Shown here piece by piece: positions 7,634 to 15,085 of a stretch of 64,000 nucleotides of DNA; the first letter of the stretch is position 1; the number at the start of each line of letters is the position of its first letter. The position numbers were made by a program, and so were the translations under genes. The notes beneath the pieces are model-generated. The model searched no databases. It had not been told where the DNA came from and worked only from the letters and a program-made list of their open reading frames with translations. Location: positions 124,001-188,000 of the forward strand of contig JAJRWT010000063.1 in assembly GCA_024276675.1 (NCBI GenBank), read 5' to 3'. Origin of the DNA: Myxococcota bacterium. GTDB lineage: Bacteria > Myxococcota_A > UBA796 > JAFGLY01.

Positions 7634-9633
7634 GGTTCCCTTGGCATATGGACCACCGCTCCGGCGTTGATCTTTTCGATATTGTACTCCAACAGGATAT
7701 CATCGGGACAACGATATGTAATCCTGTGTCGGGCCCGTGGATCCGGCAGGGTAAAACGCCTGCCCAGCGAGGCCACCGTTCCCAGGCGCACACCATCGAG
7801 TTCCACCACGCAAGCCTGGAGGACACCCCGACCCACGATGACCGTAGCCGGCTTCAACTTGAGCGATATTCCGCGTATGACCTTGTATTCTCCAGGAGCA
7901 ACCGAAAAGCTCAACTCCTCGTCTTCGGAAAAATCGTTCCTCAGCAACAAAATATGCTCTCCGGGACTGAGCTGCACCGGGTCGCGCCCGGTGATACCCT
8001 TGTACTCACCATCCACGTAGATCTCGGCCCAGGTCGTACTGTCGAGAACCACTCGAAGAGTCGCCGGGAGATCTCGCTCTTCCTGTAGAGACCGGGAATC
8101 CTCCCTGCCCGCCGTGGCGTCTTGCAAGGTCTGCGCTTTTTCCTTGATGGCCTTTGGTGGGCTTGGCCTTGGAAAAGAATGAACGCTGTTTCCCGGTGGA
8201 GCACCCGTGGGCTCGGCAAGCCCCGCCATGCCGTCCGGGAGCGTGGCCCCATTCCGTTTCGTGTTCCCGGCGTCCCCAGCTCTGTTGTTTTCAGCAACGT
8301 TGCCCCCGGAAGCGTCGTTCCCACCGTTGCCCGGAGACGATGGCTGGGGAAGGACAGCCTGTGCTGCCGCCGGCAGCGGGTCTTCGGTCCCACGGGAACT
8401 CCGCGCCTCCAGGGAAGCAGCTCCGTTCACTGGTGGGGGGCCTGAGCCGGTCTGGCCTGCACCTGATACGGCGTTGCCCTGAGACCTGTGATTGGGGTTG
8501 ATAAACCAGAAAAGAACCAATCCCATGAGGCCCACGATGGCCGCAGCCGTGGCGAAGTGGACCCGGCGGACCGGACGCCTGGAGGCGTCGGTGTGCAGGC
8601 CCTGGACCAGGTTCATGACTTCGCTGTTGTCGGGGTCCATGGCCAGGAGGCGGTTGAAGATGCGCAAGGCCACCAGGTGTTCGCCGTTCTGCAGCAGTGC
8701 ACGGCCTTTTTCCAACAACAGGCCTGTCAGGTGGCGGTCCAGGTCGGTCCGATAGCTGTCAGGATCAGTGATAAGCCGATGAAGAGCCCAGGTTTCGGAA
8801 TCGGGGTTCACGCCCCCTAGTTCCATGGTGGCCAGCAGGCCTCGCTTGACATCGGCGGTGGACTGGTAGCGGCAGAGGGGATCGGTCTGGAGCAGGTGTT
8901 CGACCACGTCGGCCATGGCGTGGGAGACTTCGGGGACCACCTCGATGAGTTCCGGGCGAGCGCCGTCGATGATGTTCCGGAGGATCACGCTGGGGTTGCC
9001 CCCCGTGAAGGGCAACTGCCCCGATACGAGGTAGAAGAGCACGGTGCCAAGGCTGAAGAGGTCGCTTCGCGCGTCTACGTCGCGTTCCGTCGCGTGTTCG
9101 GGACTCATGTACGCCGGGCTGCCCACGAGGGCACCGGTCATGGTCATCTGGCTGTCCTCCAGAAAACGGGCAATCCCGAAGTCCATCAATTTCAAGGTGC
9201 CGTCTTTCCTCAACATGACGTTCTCGGGCTTGAGATCCCTGTGGACTATTCCCCTGTCATGGGCGTATTCCAGCGCATCGGCCAGGTAGTATCCGATGAG
9301 AGCGGCGGCCTCGGAGGGTATCCGTCCGTACTGATCCATGAACTCCTGCAAGGTGAGGCCGTCGATGTACTCGGTGACTATGTAGCAGTCCTCGGACTCA
9401 ACTCCGGAATAGTCGAATATACGCAGGATATTTGCGTGGTCCAGGTGCTCGATGGCGCGAGCTTCACGCGCGAATCGCTGCCGATTTCGCGTGGAGGATG
9501 AAAGATGCGGATGAAGCACCTTGATGGCCACTTCCCGACCAAGGGTGAGATGGCGCCCACGGTACACGGTGGCCATTCCGCCTTCGCCCACCTTCTGCAG
9601 GATCTCGTACTTGTCCAGAACGGTACCAATCAC
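7630..9633 (-). CDS. Transmembrane Ser/Thr protein kinase with PEGA-like extracytoplasmic domains
   Basis: A Hanks-type kinase of 667 residues from GTG 9633. That start places the domain immediately at the N-terminus, as in relatives; an in-frame GTG at 9723 would add 30 residues. All catalytic motifs are present: glycine loop GEGGMATVY (16-24), K38, E57, HRDLKPEN (131-138), DFG (151-153) and SPEHA. Residues ~305-345 look TPR-like (ALLQNGEHLVALRIFNRLL). One membrane span at ~358-379 is followed by a Gly/Ala/Pro-rich linker. Two C-terminal PEGA-like beta domains (TWAEIYVDGEYKGITG and CVVELDGVRLGTVASL) would be extracytoplasmic. It should sense an envelope signal and phosphorylate unknown cytoplasmic targets. 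It heads two lipoprotein genes. Confidence 0.9.
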   Translation of the reverse strand: MIGTVLDKYEILQKVGEGGMATVYRGRHLTLGREVAIKVLHPHLSSSTRNRQRFAREARAIEHLDHANILRIFDYSGVESEDCYIVTEYIDGLTLQEFMDQYGRIPSEAAALIGYYLADALEYAHDRGIVHRDLKPENVMLRKDGTLKLMDFGIARFLEDSQMTMTGALVGSPAYMSPEHATERDVDARSDLFSLGTVLFYLVSGQLPFTGGNPSVILRNIIDGARPELIEVVPEVSHAMADVVEHLLQTDPLCRYQSTADVKRGLLATMELGGVNPDSETWALHRLITDPDSYRTDLDRHLTGLLLEKGRALLQNGEHLVALRIFNRLLAMDPDNSEVMNLVQGLHTDASRRPVRRVHFATAAAIVGLMGLVLFWFINPNHRSQGNAVSGAGQTGSGPPPVNGAASLEARSSRGTEDPLPAAAQAVLPQPSSPGNGGNDASGGNVAENNRAGDAGNTKRNGATLPDGMAGLAEPTGAPPGNSVHSFPRPSPPKAIKEKAQTLQDATAGREDSRSLQEERDLPATLRVVLDSTTWAEIYVDGEYKGITGRDPVQLSPGEHILLLRNDFSEDEELSFSVAPGEYKVIRGISLKLKPATVIVGRGVLQACVVELDGVRLGTVASLGRRFTLPDPRARHRITYRCPDDILLEYNIEKINAGAVVHMPREP

Positions 9634-9769
9634 ACCACACCCGAATCCACTCTGTCTTCCGCCATTTTCCGAATAGGCAACCCGCGTGGAATGGGTATCT
9701 TGGTCACGATCTCTCCATACCACGTCGCAGGAAGTGAAGACCCGCGATCCAGGCTCCCGGCTCGCGGGT

Positions 9770-10216
9770 TCATGTTAACCCGTTCCCATCCGGTATCTGC
9801 TCCCGCCGCGGGAGCAGCTCCCCAAGCACTTCGATATCTGCCGGGGGCATCGGAATACCGTGGAGATCCGGACCCGAGACCCAGGCCAGGCTGTCGTGGA
9901 AAAGTGCGATGGGATCACCCAACAGGCGTACCCGGTAACAAACCAACAGCAGGCTGCCCTGCTGGCTGGAGCCGATTCTTTCGCCCATCACGGCCCCGAC
10001 GCCCAACTCCTCGGCCAATTCCCGGAGCAGTGCCGTGGAATCGTCCTCACCCGGCAAAACCTTGCCCCCGGGAAACTCCCACATGCCTCCATGCCTGGAA
10101 AAAGCGGGGCGCCGAGCCACCAGGAAGTACCCTTCCCAGGTTATGACAGCGGCCACCACCCTCGTGTGACCCGGTAATCCATCTGCCACGCTTTTCCGCT
10201 GGGGAGACAAACACAT
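9770..10216 (-). CDS. NUDIX hydrolase, MutT-like
   Basis: A 148-residue pyrophosphohydrolase of the MutT class. It has an ITWEGYFLVARRP strand and a complete NUDIX box, GKVLPGE-x7-RELAEELGVG (~50-72), which supplies the metal-binding glutamates. Length and the position of the box at the first third match MutT-type enzymes that remove 8-oxo-dGTP or other oxidised nucleotides. The exact substrate cannot be read from sequence. The ATG overlaps the preceding membrane-protein stop by one base (TGATG). An expected WxxxxxL segment is present as LAWVSGPDL. Confidence 0.85.
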   Translation of the reverse strand: MCLSPQRKSVADGLPGHTRVVAAVITWEGYFLVARRPAFSRHGGMWEFPGGKVLPGEDDSTALLRELAEELGVGAVMGERIGSSQQGSLLLVCYRVRLLGDPIALFHDSLAWVSGPDLHGIPMPPADIEVLGELLPRREQIPDGNGLT

Positions 10217-10704
10217 CAGGCTGCCCCAAGAACGGAATGGAAAACTGCCAGAAGGGACACTGTCAGAAACAGCACAGCGTTCAACTGAACATGGCGGACC
10301 ACGCGGCTTCTGGCCGACATGTACGCGGTCGGGTCGGAGGGCGCCTCCGCGTCATCCAGGCGCCTCAGCGGCTCCAGGGTCCAGACTTCCAGGACCGTGT
10401 AGCTTACCCATAGAGCCAGGAACAGCATGTGCTTGGCAAACAACAGCCCTTGCTCCGCGCTGCCCCAGGCCCAGGTGAAGCTGCCGTTCTGCAGGTAGAA
10501 GACCAGGATTCCCCCGAGAATGGCAGCTCCGAAGCCCAGCCCCGATATCGGCCCCATCGCCCTGTAGACCCTGTCCACATGCCACGGGGAGAGGCCGCCC
10601 AGCTTCTTGGAGAAGGGCATGATCAACGCGAAACACAACAGCGGCCCTCCGTAGAACAGGACTCCCGTTACATGCAGGACAAGCGCCACGTATTCCCTGG
10701 ACAA
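10216..10704 (-). CDS. Small integral membrane protein, four to five helices (DUF2269/CopD-like?)
   Basis: A 162-residue protein made almost entirely of hydrophobic helices: an N-terminal one at ~5-27 (VALVLHVTGVLFYGGPLL), then ~52-72, ~88-108 and ~136-158. Conserved-looking His residues at 11 and 91 (HVTG, KHML) recall small haem- or copper-associated membrane proteins of the DUF2269/CopD kind. That resemblance is weak and no function is assigned. It is the first gene of the minus-strand run that continues into the NUDIX gene with a one-base overlap. The 10705-10846 gap upstream holds the divergent promoters for this gene and the Pro-rich/GAF gene, but no clear hexamers are seen. Confidence 0.6.
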   Translation of the reverse strand: MSREYVALVLHVTGVLFYGGPLLCFALIMPFSKKLGGLSPWHVDRVYRAMGPISGLGFGAAILGGILVFYLQNGSFTWAWGSAEQGLLFAKHMLFLALWVSYTVLEVWTLEPLRRLDDAEAPSDPTAYMSARSRVVRHVQLNAVLFLTVSLLAVFHSVLGAA

Positions 10705-10846
10705 TTCTGACCCTCACATCTCGAAGGTCCATGGCCGGCCATGGCCCATCTTCGAAGGATTCATGGCTGCCCGGTACATGATTCACCGGTGCAGATGAGA
10801 TATGTCACTTTACTTGTATATCGCACCCAGCATTTCGAGGTGGTGA

Positions 10847-12637
10847 ATGTCGACCTGGGAGTTGATCCACGAATCTCAAAAAATTATGGTCAAGGCCGAG
10901 ACATGGCTGGAGGCTCTCCCCCGTGCCCTGGCCCACTCCGGCCAGGATCCCGCGATGATCACACGGCTTCAGATCGACGTACAGCCGGGAAACCGCGTGC
11001 ACATCCGGGACATGCAGGAGGGCACCACCATGCTTCTCCAGCCGGCCAAGGACACCGGGAACGTCCCTCTCGACTGTAGCATCTTCTCCGCGCCTCCCGA
11101 CCTGCTTCCAGACGACATCGAAACGGAATCGGCATCCCCGCCACCCCCACGCCCCCCCCCGGCCCCCCCCCGGCCGCCCCATTCCACCCATACGGCCCCC
11201 AGCGCGCCATGGAGGCCCTCTCCCCCCAGATCCCCCACTCTGCCATCCAGCGGCAAGACGCCAGCTTCTCCAGGAGCCGTCTCCACCCGACCCCACCAGT
11301 CACAGGCCCCTGCGGACGGCGCCACGCCAACGCCAAGGCAGCAGAAACCCAGCCCCCGAAGGCGCCAACCCCGCCGGCACAGACTGCCCACGCCCCGCTC
11401 ACCCCTCACGGCCATAGCCGCCCCCATCGCGCCATCCCTGGCCCAGGCCGCGACATCACGATCTCGACAGGTCCATCCACCAGGAACAAGGTCCCCCTCC
11501 TCCGCCAAGACCAGCCCGACAGCCACCACAGCGACACCGACCGCCCCACCTTCGCCCCCGACACCTCCACCCGAAGACACTCCCGAACCGCCCGACGCCA
11601 GCCTGGCACCAGCCGCCCCTGGCCTGGGCCGGGCGGCTGTACCGGCATCTTCACCCGCATTGCCTCCGGACTCAAATGCCCCCCAGGCAAGCCCCCTCCT
11701 CCCGCGCCAGCCAGGACAGGCCCATGCCCCCTCGGCCCAACCAGCGCCGACTTCTTCACATACGGCTGCACCAGAGATCTCCGTGCCGGCTCCGACCCCG
11801 CAAGCCAGGTTGTCCTCACCGCAGGTTTCGACACCCCAGCCCGACAGAAGCGACAAGGCACACAGCCCGGCGACACCACCGGCTCCTCCACCGGGGATCA
11901 GGACCACCGTCCCGGGAACAGCCACGACAAGCCACCAAAAGCTGCCAATACACCCGAAACCCACCACCGGAGCGAAGCCGACGGAAGCCCAGCAGACCTC
12001 CGAACCACCAACCAGGGCGAAGCCGACGGAAACCCAGCAGACCTCCGAACCACCAACCAGGGCGAAGCCGACGGAAACCCAGCAGACCTCCGAACCAGAA
12101 ATCTGCGTCGTGGAACCAACGGGACTTGACCCCCAACCGGAATTGATCGAAAGCGATCCCGAGCCGGGCATATCCGAGCCCCAACTCTGGTGGGCCCCGG
12201 CAGCTTCACAGACAGCATCTCCCGAGGCCATCGTTGAAGAACCCCAGCAGCAGCCTGAACCGGAACCCAGCGCCGAGGAACCCACTGACGATCCCACCTT
12301 GTCGGAACTCCTGGAGACCGACGACCGCCAGCTCCCTTCGTCAGAGATAATCACTCTCGACACGGAAGACATGGAGACCTTCGAAGATGCTCCATCCCCC
12401 CCCCCCAGCTCGCTCCCCTCCGCGCCAGACAAGGGGCGGCAGCCCCATCCGCGGAAGCCCAGGAGCAAGAGCACCCGTTGCCACCGGATTTACCTGCCTC
12501 CTCCGCCCAGGAACGACTTCCACCCGGCTTCGGTGAAGATCAACCGTACATGGATGATCTTCTGGACGTTCCCCTTCCGGAAGCCCGCCCCCCTGAAGAT
12601 CCCGACGAATGGCTCTTCGATACCAGCATGGCCATAA
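10847..12637 (+). CDS. N-terminal part of a Pro-rich/GAF protein, frame-broken near its end
   Basis: Begins with a compact domain (residues 1-70, WELIHESQKIMVKAETWLEAL, then RVHIRDMQEGTTMLL) and continues as a ~400-residue Pro/Ala/Thr/Ser-rich arm containing a 15-residue tandem repeat. An acidic, Pro/Glu-rich stretch follows (SELLETDDRQ, ITLDTEDMETFEDAPSPPP). After an 11-C tract (12396-12406) this frame becomes basic and unlike the rest (RKPRSKSTRC) and stops at 12637. The -1 frame from the same point continues the acidic/Pro character straight into a GAF domain. I read the two open frames as one gene, 10847-13092, lacking one base. The intact product would be about 748 residues. ATG 10847 has GAGGTGG upstream. 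The role is unknown; GAF proteins with such arms are common sensory proteins in myxobacteria-like genomes. Confidence 0.6.
   Translation: MSTWELIHESQKIMVKAETWLEALPRALAHSGQDPAMITRLQIDVQPGNRVHIRDMQEGTTMLLQPAKDTGNVPLDCSIFSAPPDLLPDDIETESASPPPPRPPPAPPRPPHSTHTAPSAPWRPSPPRSPTLPSSGKTPASPGAVSTRPHQSQAPADGATPTPRQQKPSPRRRQPRRHRLPTPRSPLTAIAAPIAPSLAQAATSRSRQVHPPGTRSPSSAKTSPTATTATPTAPPSPPTPPPEDTPEPPDASLAPAAPGLGRAAVPASSPALPPDSNAPQASPLLPRQPGQAHAPSAQPAPTSSHTAAPEISVPAPTPQARLSSPQVSTPQPDRSDKAHSPATPPAPPPGIRTTVPGTATTSHQKLPIHPKPTTGAKPTEAQQTSEPPTRAKPTETQQTSEPPTRAKPTETQQTSEPEICVVEPTGLDPQPELIESDPEPGISEPQLWWAPAASQTASPEAIVEEPQQQPEPEPSAEEPTDDPTLSELLETDDRQLPSSEIITLDTEDMETFEDAPSPPPSSLPSAPDKGRQPHPRKPRSKSTRCHRIYLPPPPRNDFHPASVKINRTWMIFWTFPFRKPAPLKIPTNGSSIPAWP
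11972..12100 (+). repeat. 45-bp tandem repeat in the Pro-rich arm
   Basis: Copies start at 11972, 12017 and 12062; the third is truncated after 39 bp. The first two differ by a single base (AKPTEAQQ versus AKPTETQQ) and the third is identical to the second over its length. Each encodes a 15-residue unit ending TSEPPTR. The near identity implies recent slippage or unequal exchange. Confidence 0.85.
12396..12406 (+). other. 11-C homopolymer at the frame break of the Pro-rich/GAF gene
   Basis: Eleven consecutive C residues lie exactly where the reading frame must move by one base for the Pro-rich arm to join the GAF domain. One extra C would restore a single open frame from 10847 to 13092. A -1 ribosomal slip on the tract would also do so. 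Confidence 0.7.
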
Positions 12638-13092
12638 ACGAAGCCACCGATGTCCCCGAGGCCGCCAGAAGAGCCCTGCAGGTGCTGCTGGACCTGGTGC
12701 TATGCGATGCGGGCTCCGTGTTGTACGGCGATCCCAACGCCAACGACCTGACCTTCATCGCCGCCGCCGGACCTTCCGCAACCAAGCTTGCCGGCTTGAA
12801 AGTACCCATCGAGCGCAGCGTCGCCGGTTTCTGCCATCGCACCGGCTGGGGACTGGTGGTCAAGGAAGCATACGAAGATCCCAAGTTCATGCGCGATGTG
12901 GATGAATTCACCGGCTACCAGACCCGCTCCATCCTGGCCGCACCCATCCGAACGACCGAGGGGGCGATATACGGGTGTGTCGAGCTTCTGAACCCCCAGT
13001 CCGATTTCCAGGAATGGATGCTTGACGCCGCACAGAACATCGCCACGATCCTGGCCGGCTACATCCATTCCCAGCTCATGGGCGACGACTGA
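12478..13092 (+). CDS. GAF-domain C-terminal part of the Pro-rich/GAF protein
   Basis: About 204 residues. After a Pro/acidic leader (PPGFGEDQPYMDDLLDVPLP) comes a GAF domain at ~50-200: AARRALQVLLDLVLCDAGSV, SVAGFCHRTGWGLVVKEAYE, TRSILAAPIRT, AIYGCVELLNPQSDF. GAF domains bind small ligands or cyclic nucleotides; no specific binding motif is evident. The nominal start, TTG 12478, has no ribosome binding site and lies inside the preceding open frame. The leader remains open and similar in composition upstream to the 11-C tract, so this is best read as the C-terminus of the gene beginning at 10847. If it is made separately, the function would be the isolated GAF domain. Confidence 0.75.
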   Translation: MPPDLPASSAQERLPPGFGEDQPYMDDLLDVPLPEARPPEDPDEWLFDTSMAINEATDVPEAARRALQVLLDLVLCDAGSVLYGDPNANDLTFIAAAGPSATKLAGLKVPIERSVAGFCHRTGWGLVVKEAYEDPKFMRDVDEFTGYQTRSILAAPIRTTEGAIYGCVELLNPQSDFQEWMLDAAQNIATILAGYIHSQLMGDD

Positions 13093-13111
13093 ACAACCAG
13101 GCCGGGACATT

Positions 13112-14941
13112 TCAGGGAGCAGGGCCGGGGAGTTCATCGTCACGGCGAGCCAACTCCAGCCGAAGCGCGTACTCCTCGGTCCACGCGGCCCTCTCTGCAG
13201 AGGTGGCTCGTGGCTCTGGAATTGCGTAGAGCACCGACGACGCTGTTTCTGCCAATGGCAGGCCCAACAGGCTCTCCAACTCCGTGGTGAGAGGATCGGG
13301 CAGTGGGTCACGCCCCCCCAGGGAACCCACGAGCACCATGGAAAACCCCGCTTGCCGCAAGACATACAGGTCCCCCCGGTAGTCTCGAAGCTGTGGCATG
13401 GGCTGCCGTAGCCATGCAGCCTCCAGATCCTGGACCATCTTGAGGGAGTCTGCCAGCAACTTTCCGTCTCGCACGAAAAACTCCAATCTCTCGAGCGGGA
13501 CAGCCTGGATGGGGTGCTGGTGGACCATCTGGGCAGCCATGGCCCTGAAACGGTTTTCCTGGTCGGCCCGCCAGGCCAGAGGCAGGTCCAGTACAGCTCC
13601 GCTGTTTTCTGAAGAAACCCCCTGCAAGTGCGAGAAGTCGGGCAACGAAAAGGTGGGCAGAGGCCATGGCAGCAGTTGTCGAGCCTGCACGTCCAGGGCG
13701 TTGGAAGCCATCAGGAAGGCCAACACGACCCGCCATCTTCTTGATAGACGCCCATCGATGGCCATGGCGGCCACGGCCACGACAGCCACTACGGACAGGG
13801 CCAGGAAACGCACCGGGAAATTCACCGGCTCACCCCAGTACCCCAGCAGCCGGTTCAGGTACAGAAAAGGCATTGTCACCTGCTGGACCTGGCCGGAGGC
13901 GTCCACGCGCTGCCACTGGGCCCCCATGGCGAGCAGCAGCCCCAGGAAAAACAAGACGACCCAGGGAGCTGATTCCCGCGGACGACGAAGCAACCCCAGG
14001 GTTGCCGCCAGAAGAAGAGGCAGTCCCAGCAAGCGCCCCCCCCCGTAGGCCAGGAGTTCCCTGGAACCACTGCTTCGTTCCCCGGTCCTGCCACGCACCA
14101 GGTCAGCCGGTTCCAGGCGGGCAGATTCCGAGTCGGTGACGGGCTGCCCGTGGCCCTCCTGGAACACGTAGCGGACGAGCCCCACGCCTGGGCGTTCATC
14201 GATCCCGTAGGATCCTGAAAAGGTATGCACGACCGGCACCACCAGGGCCGTTGCGATGAAGGCGGCCAGCAGGAGCAGAGCAGCAGTCCTGAGCCTGGAA
14301 CCCCGACGGAACAGTGCAAAAAGACCCAGCACGAACATGCCCAGAGCCAGAAACAGCCCCAGGTAGAAACAGGCGAAGGTGGTAAGTGCCAGGAAGCCGC
14401 CAGTCAATGCAGCCCAACGCCACCCGGCTCCGTCCAGCAAGCGAAGCATGATGAGAAAACCCAGGGGCAGCAGCCACAGGTGCTGCAGCTCCCACACCCC
14501 CACTTCGATGGTGAAGAGGGAGAACGCGGAGCATTGCAGCAACAGACCGGTCATGTGGGCGGCCAATGGGCTCCGAGAGAGGCGGTGGCCCAGAAGCCCG
14601 GCGAAGAACCCGTTGAGAGTCAAGTTCGCCAGGGCCAGGATATTGGCCGTGGCCACCAGGGGGACAGGCCACATGATGGCGGCCATCACGCCGTTCAGGG
14701 GCTCGATGGGCCACAGGTCCAACCCCGAGGGGAAGTTGATGTAGTCGGTGGCGAAGGGTATGGCCCGGTCATAGGCGATGACCCGACGCATCCACCACAA
14801 TGTCCACAGGTGCTTCATGGTGTCGGCGTCGGGTGAACCCAGGACCACTCCGTTGAGCCTGGTGACAACAGGCCAGGTGAGGACCACACTCAACACCAGC
14901 GACTGCCCCAGAAGGGCGAAAAATGGGCGCAGCTTTCTCAT
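13112..14941 (-). CDS. GT-C-type polytopic membrane protein (glycosyltransferase-like)
   Basis: A 609-residue protein with about 10-12 membrane helices in residues 1-~430 and a C-terminal soluble region. The N-terminus (MRKLRPFFALLGQSLVLS) is a first helix followed by a periplasmic loop SPDADTMKHLWTLWWMRR. The acidic pair (Asp-x-Asp) after helix 1 is the usual catalytic position in GT-C glycosyltransferases that use lipid-linked sugars. The C-terminal part (FFVRDGKLLADSLKMVQDLE, AGFSMVLVGSLGG) resembles the soluble tail of the other GT-C-like genes in this window. ATG 14941 is the first start upstream of helix 1; the long open frame further upstream is antisense to the next gene and is ignored. 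Donor and acceptor are unknown. Confidence 0.7.
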   Translation of the reverse strand: MRKLRPFFALLGQSLVLSVVLTWPVVTRLNGVVLGSPDADTMKHLWTLWWMRRVIAYDRAIPFATDYINFPSGLDLWPIEPLNGVMAAIMWPVPLVATANILALANLTLNGFFAGLLGHRLSRSPLAAHMTGLLLQCSAFSLFTIEVGVWELQHLWLLPLGFLIMLRLLDGAGWRWAALTGGFLALTTFACFYLGLFLALGMFVLGLFALFRRGSRLRTAALLLLAAFIATALVVPVVHTFSGSYGIDERPGVGLVRYVFQEGHGQPVTDSESARLEPADLVRGRTGERSSGSRELLAYGGGRLLGLPLLLAATLGLLRRPRESAPWVVLFFLGLLLAMGAQWQRVDASGQVQQVTMPFLYLNRLLGYWGEPVNFPVRFLALSVVAVVAVAAMAIDGRLSRRWRVVLAFLMASNALDVQARQLLPWPLPTFSLPDFSHLQGVSSENSGAVLDLPLAWRADQENRFRAMAAQMVHQHPIQAVPLERLEFFVRDGKLLADSLKMVQDLEAAWLRQPMPQLRDYRGDLYVLRQAGFSMVLVGSLGGRDPLPDPLTTELESLLGLPLAETASSVLYAIPEPRATSAERAAWTEEYALRLELARRDDELPGPAP

Positions 14942-15085
14942 GTAGAATCGTTTTCCCGGGGTTCCAGCCCTGACTGTAGCTTGCCGGGCTCGCCTTGGGT
15001 ATTCCACCCGGGCCCTGAATGCAGTTCCACACGAGTGACAGGAATCCCATGGTGTTATCCTGGTACCATCCAGGACGGCTATTCC

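Noticed and set aside
10969..12474. 501-codon minus-strand open frame opposite the Pro-rich arm
   Set aside because: It is a Gly/Ser/Val-rich mirror of a CCN-rich sequence with no recognisable domain or start signals; a high-GC artefact.
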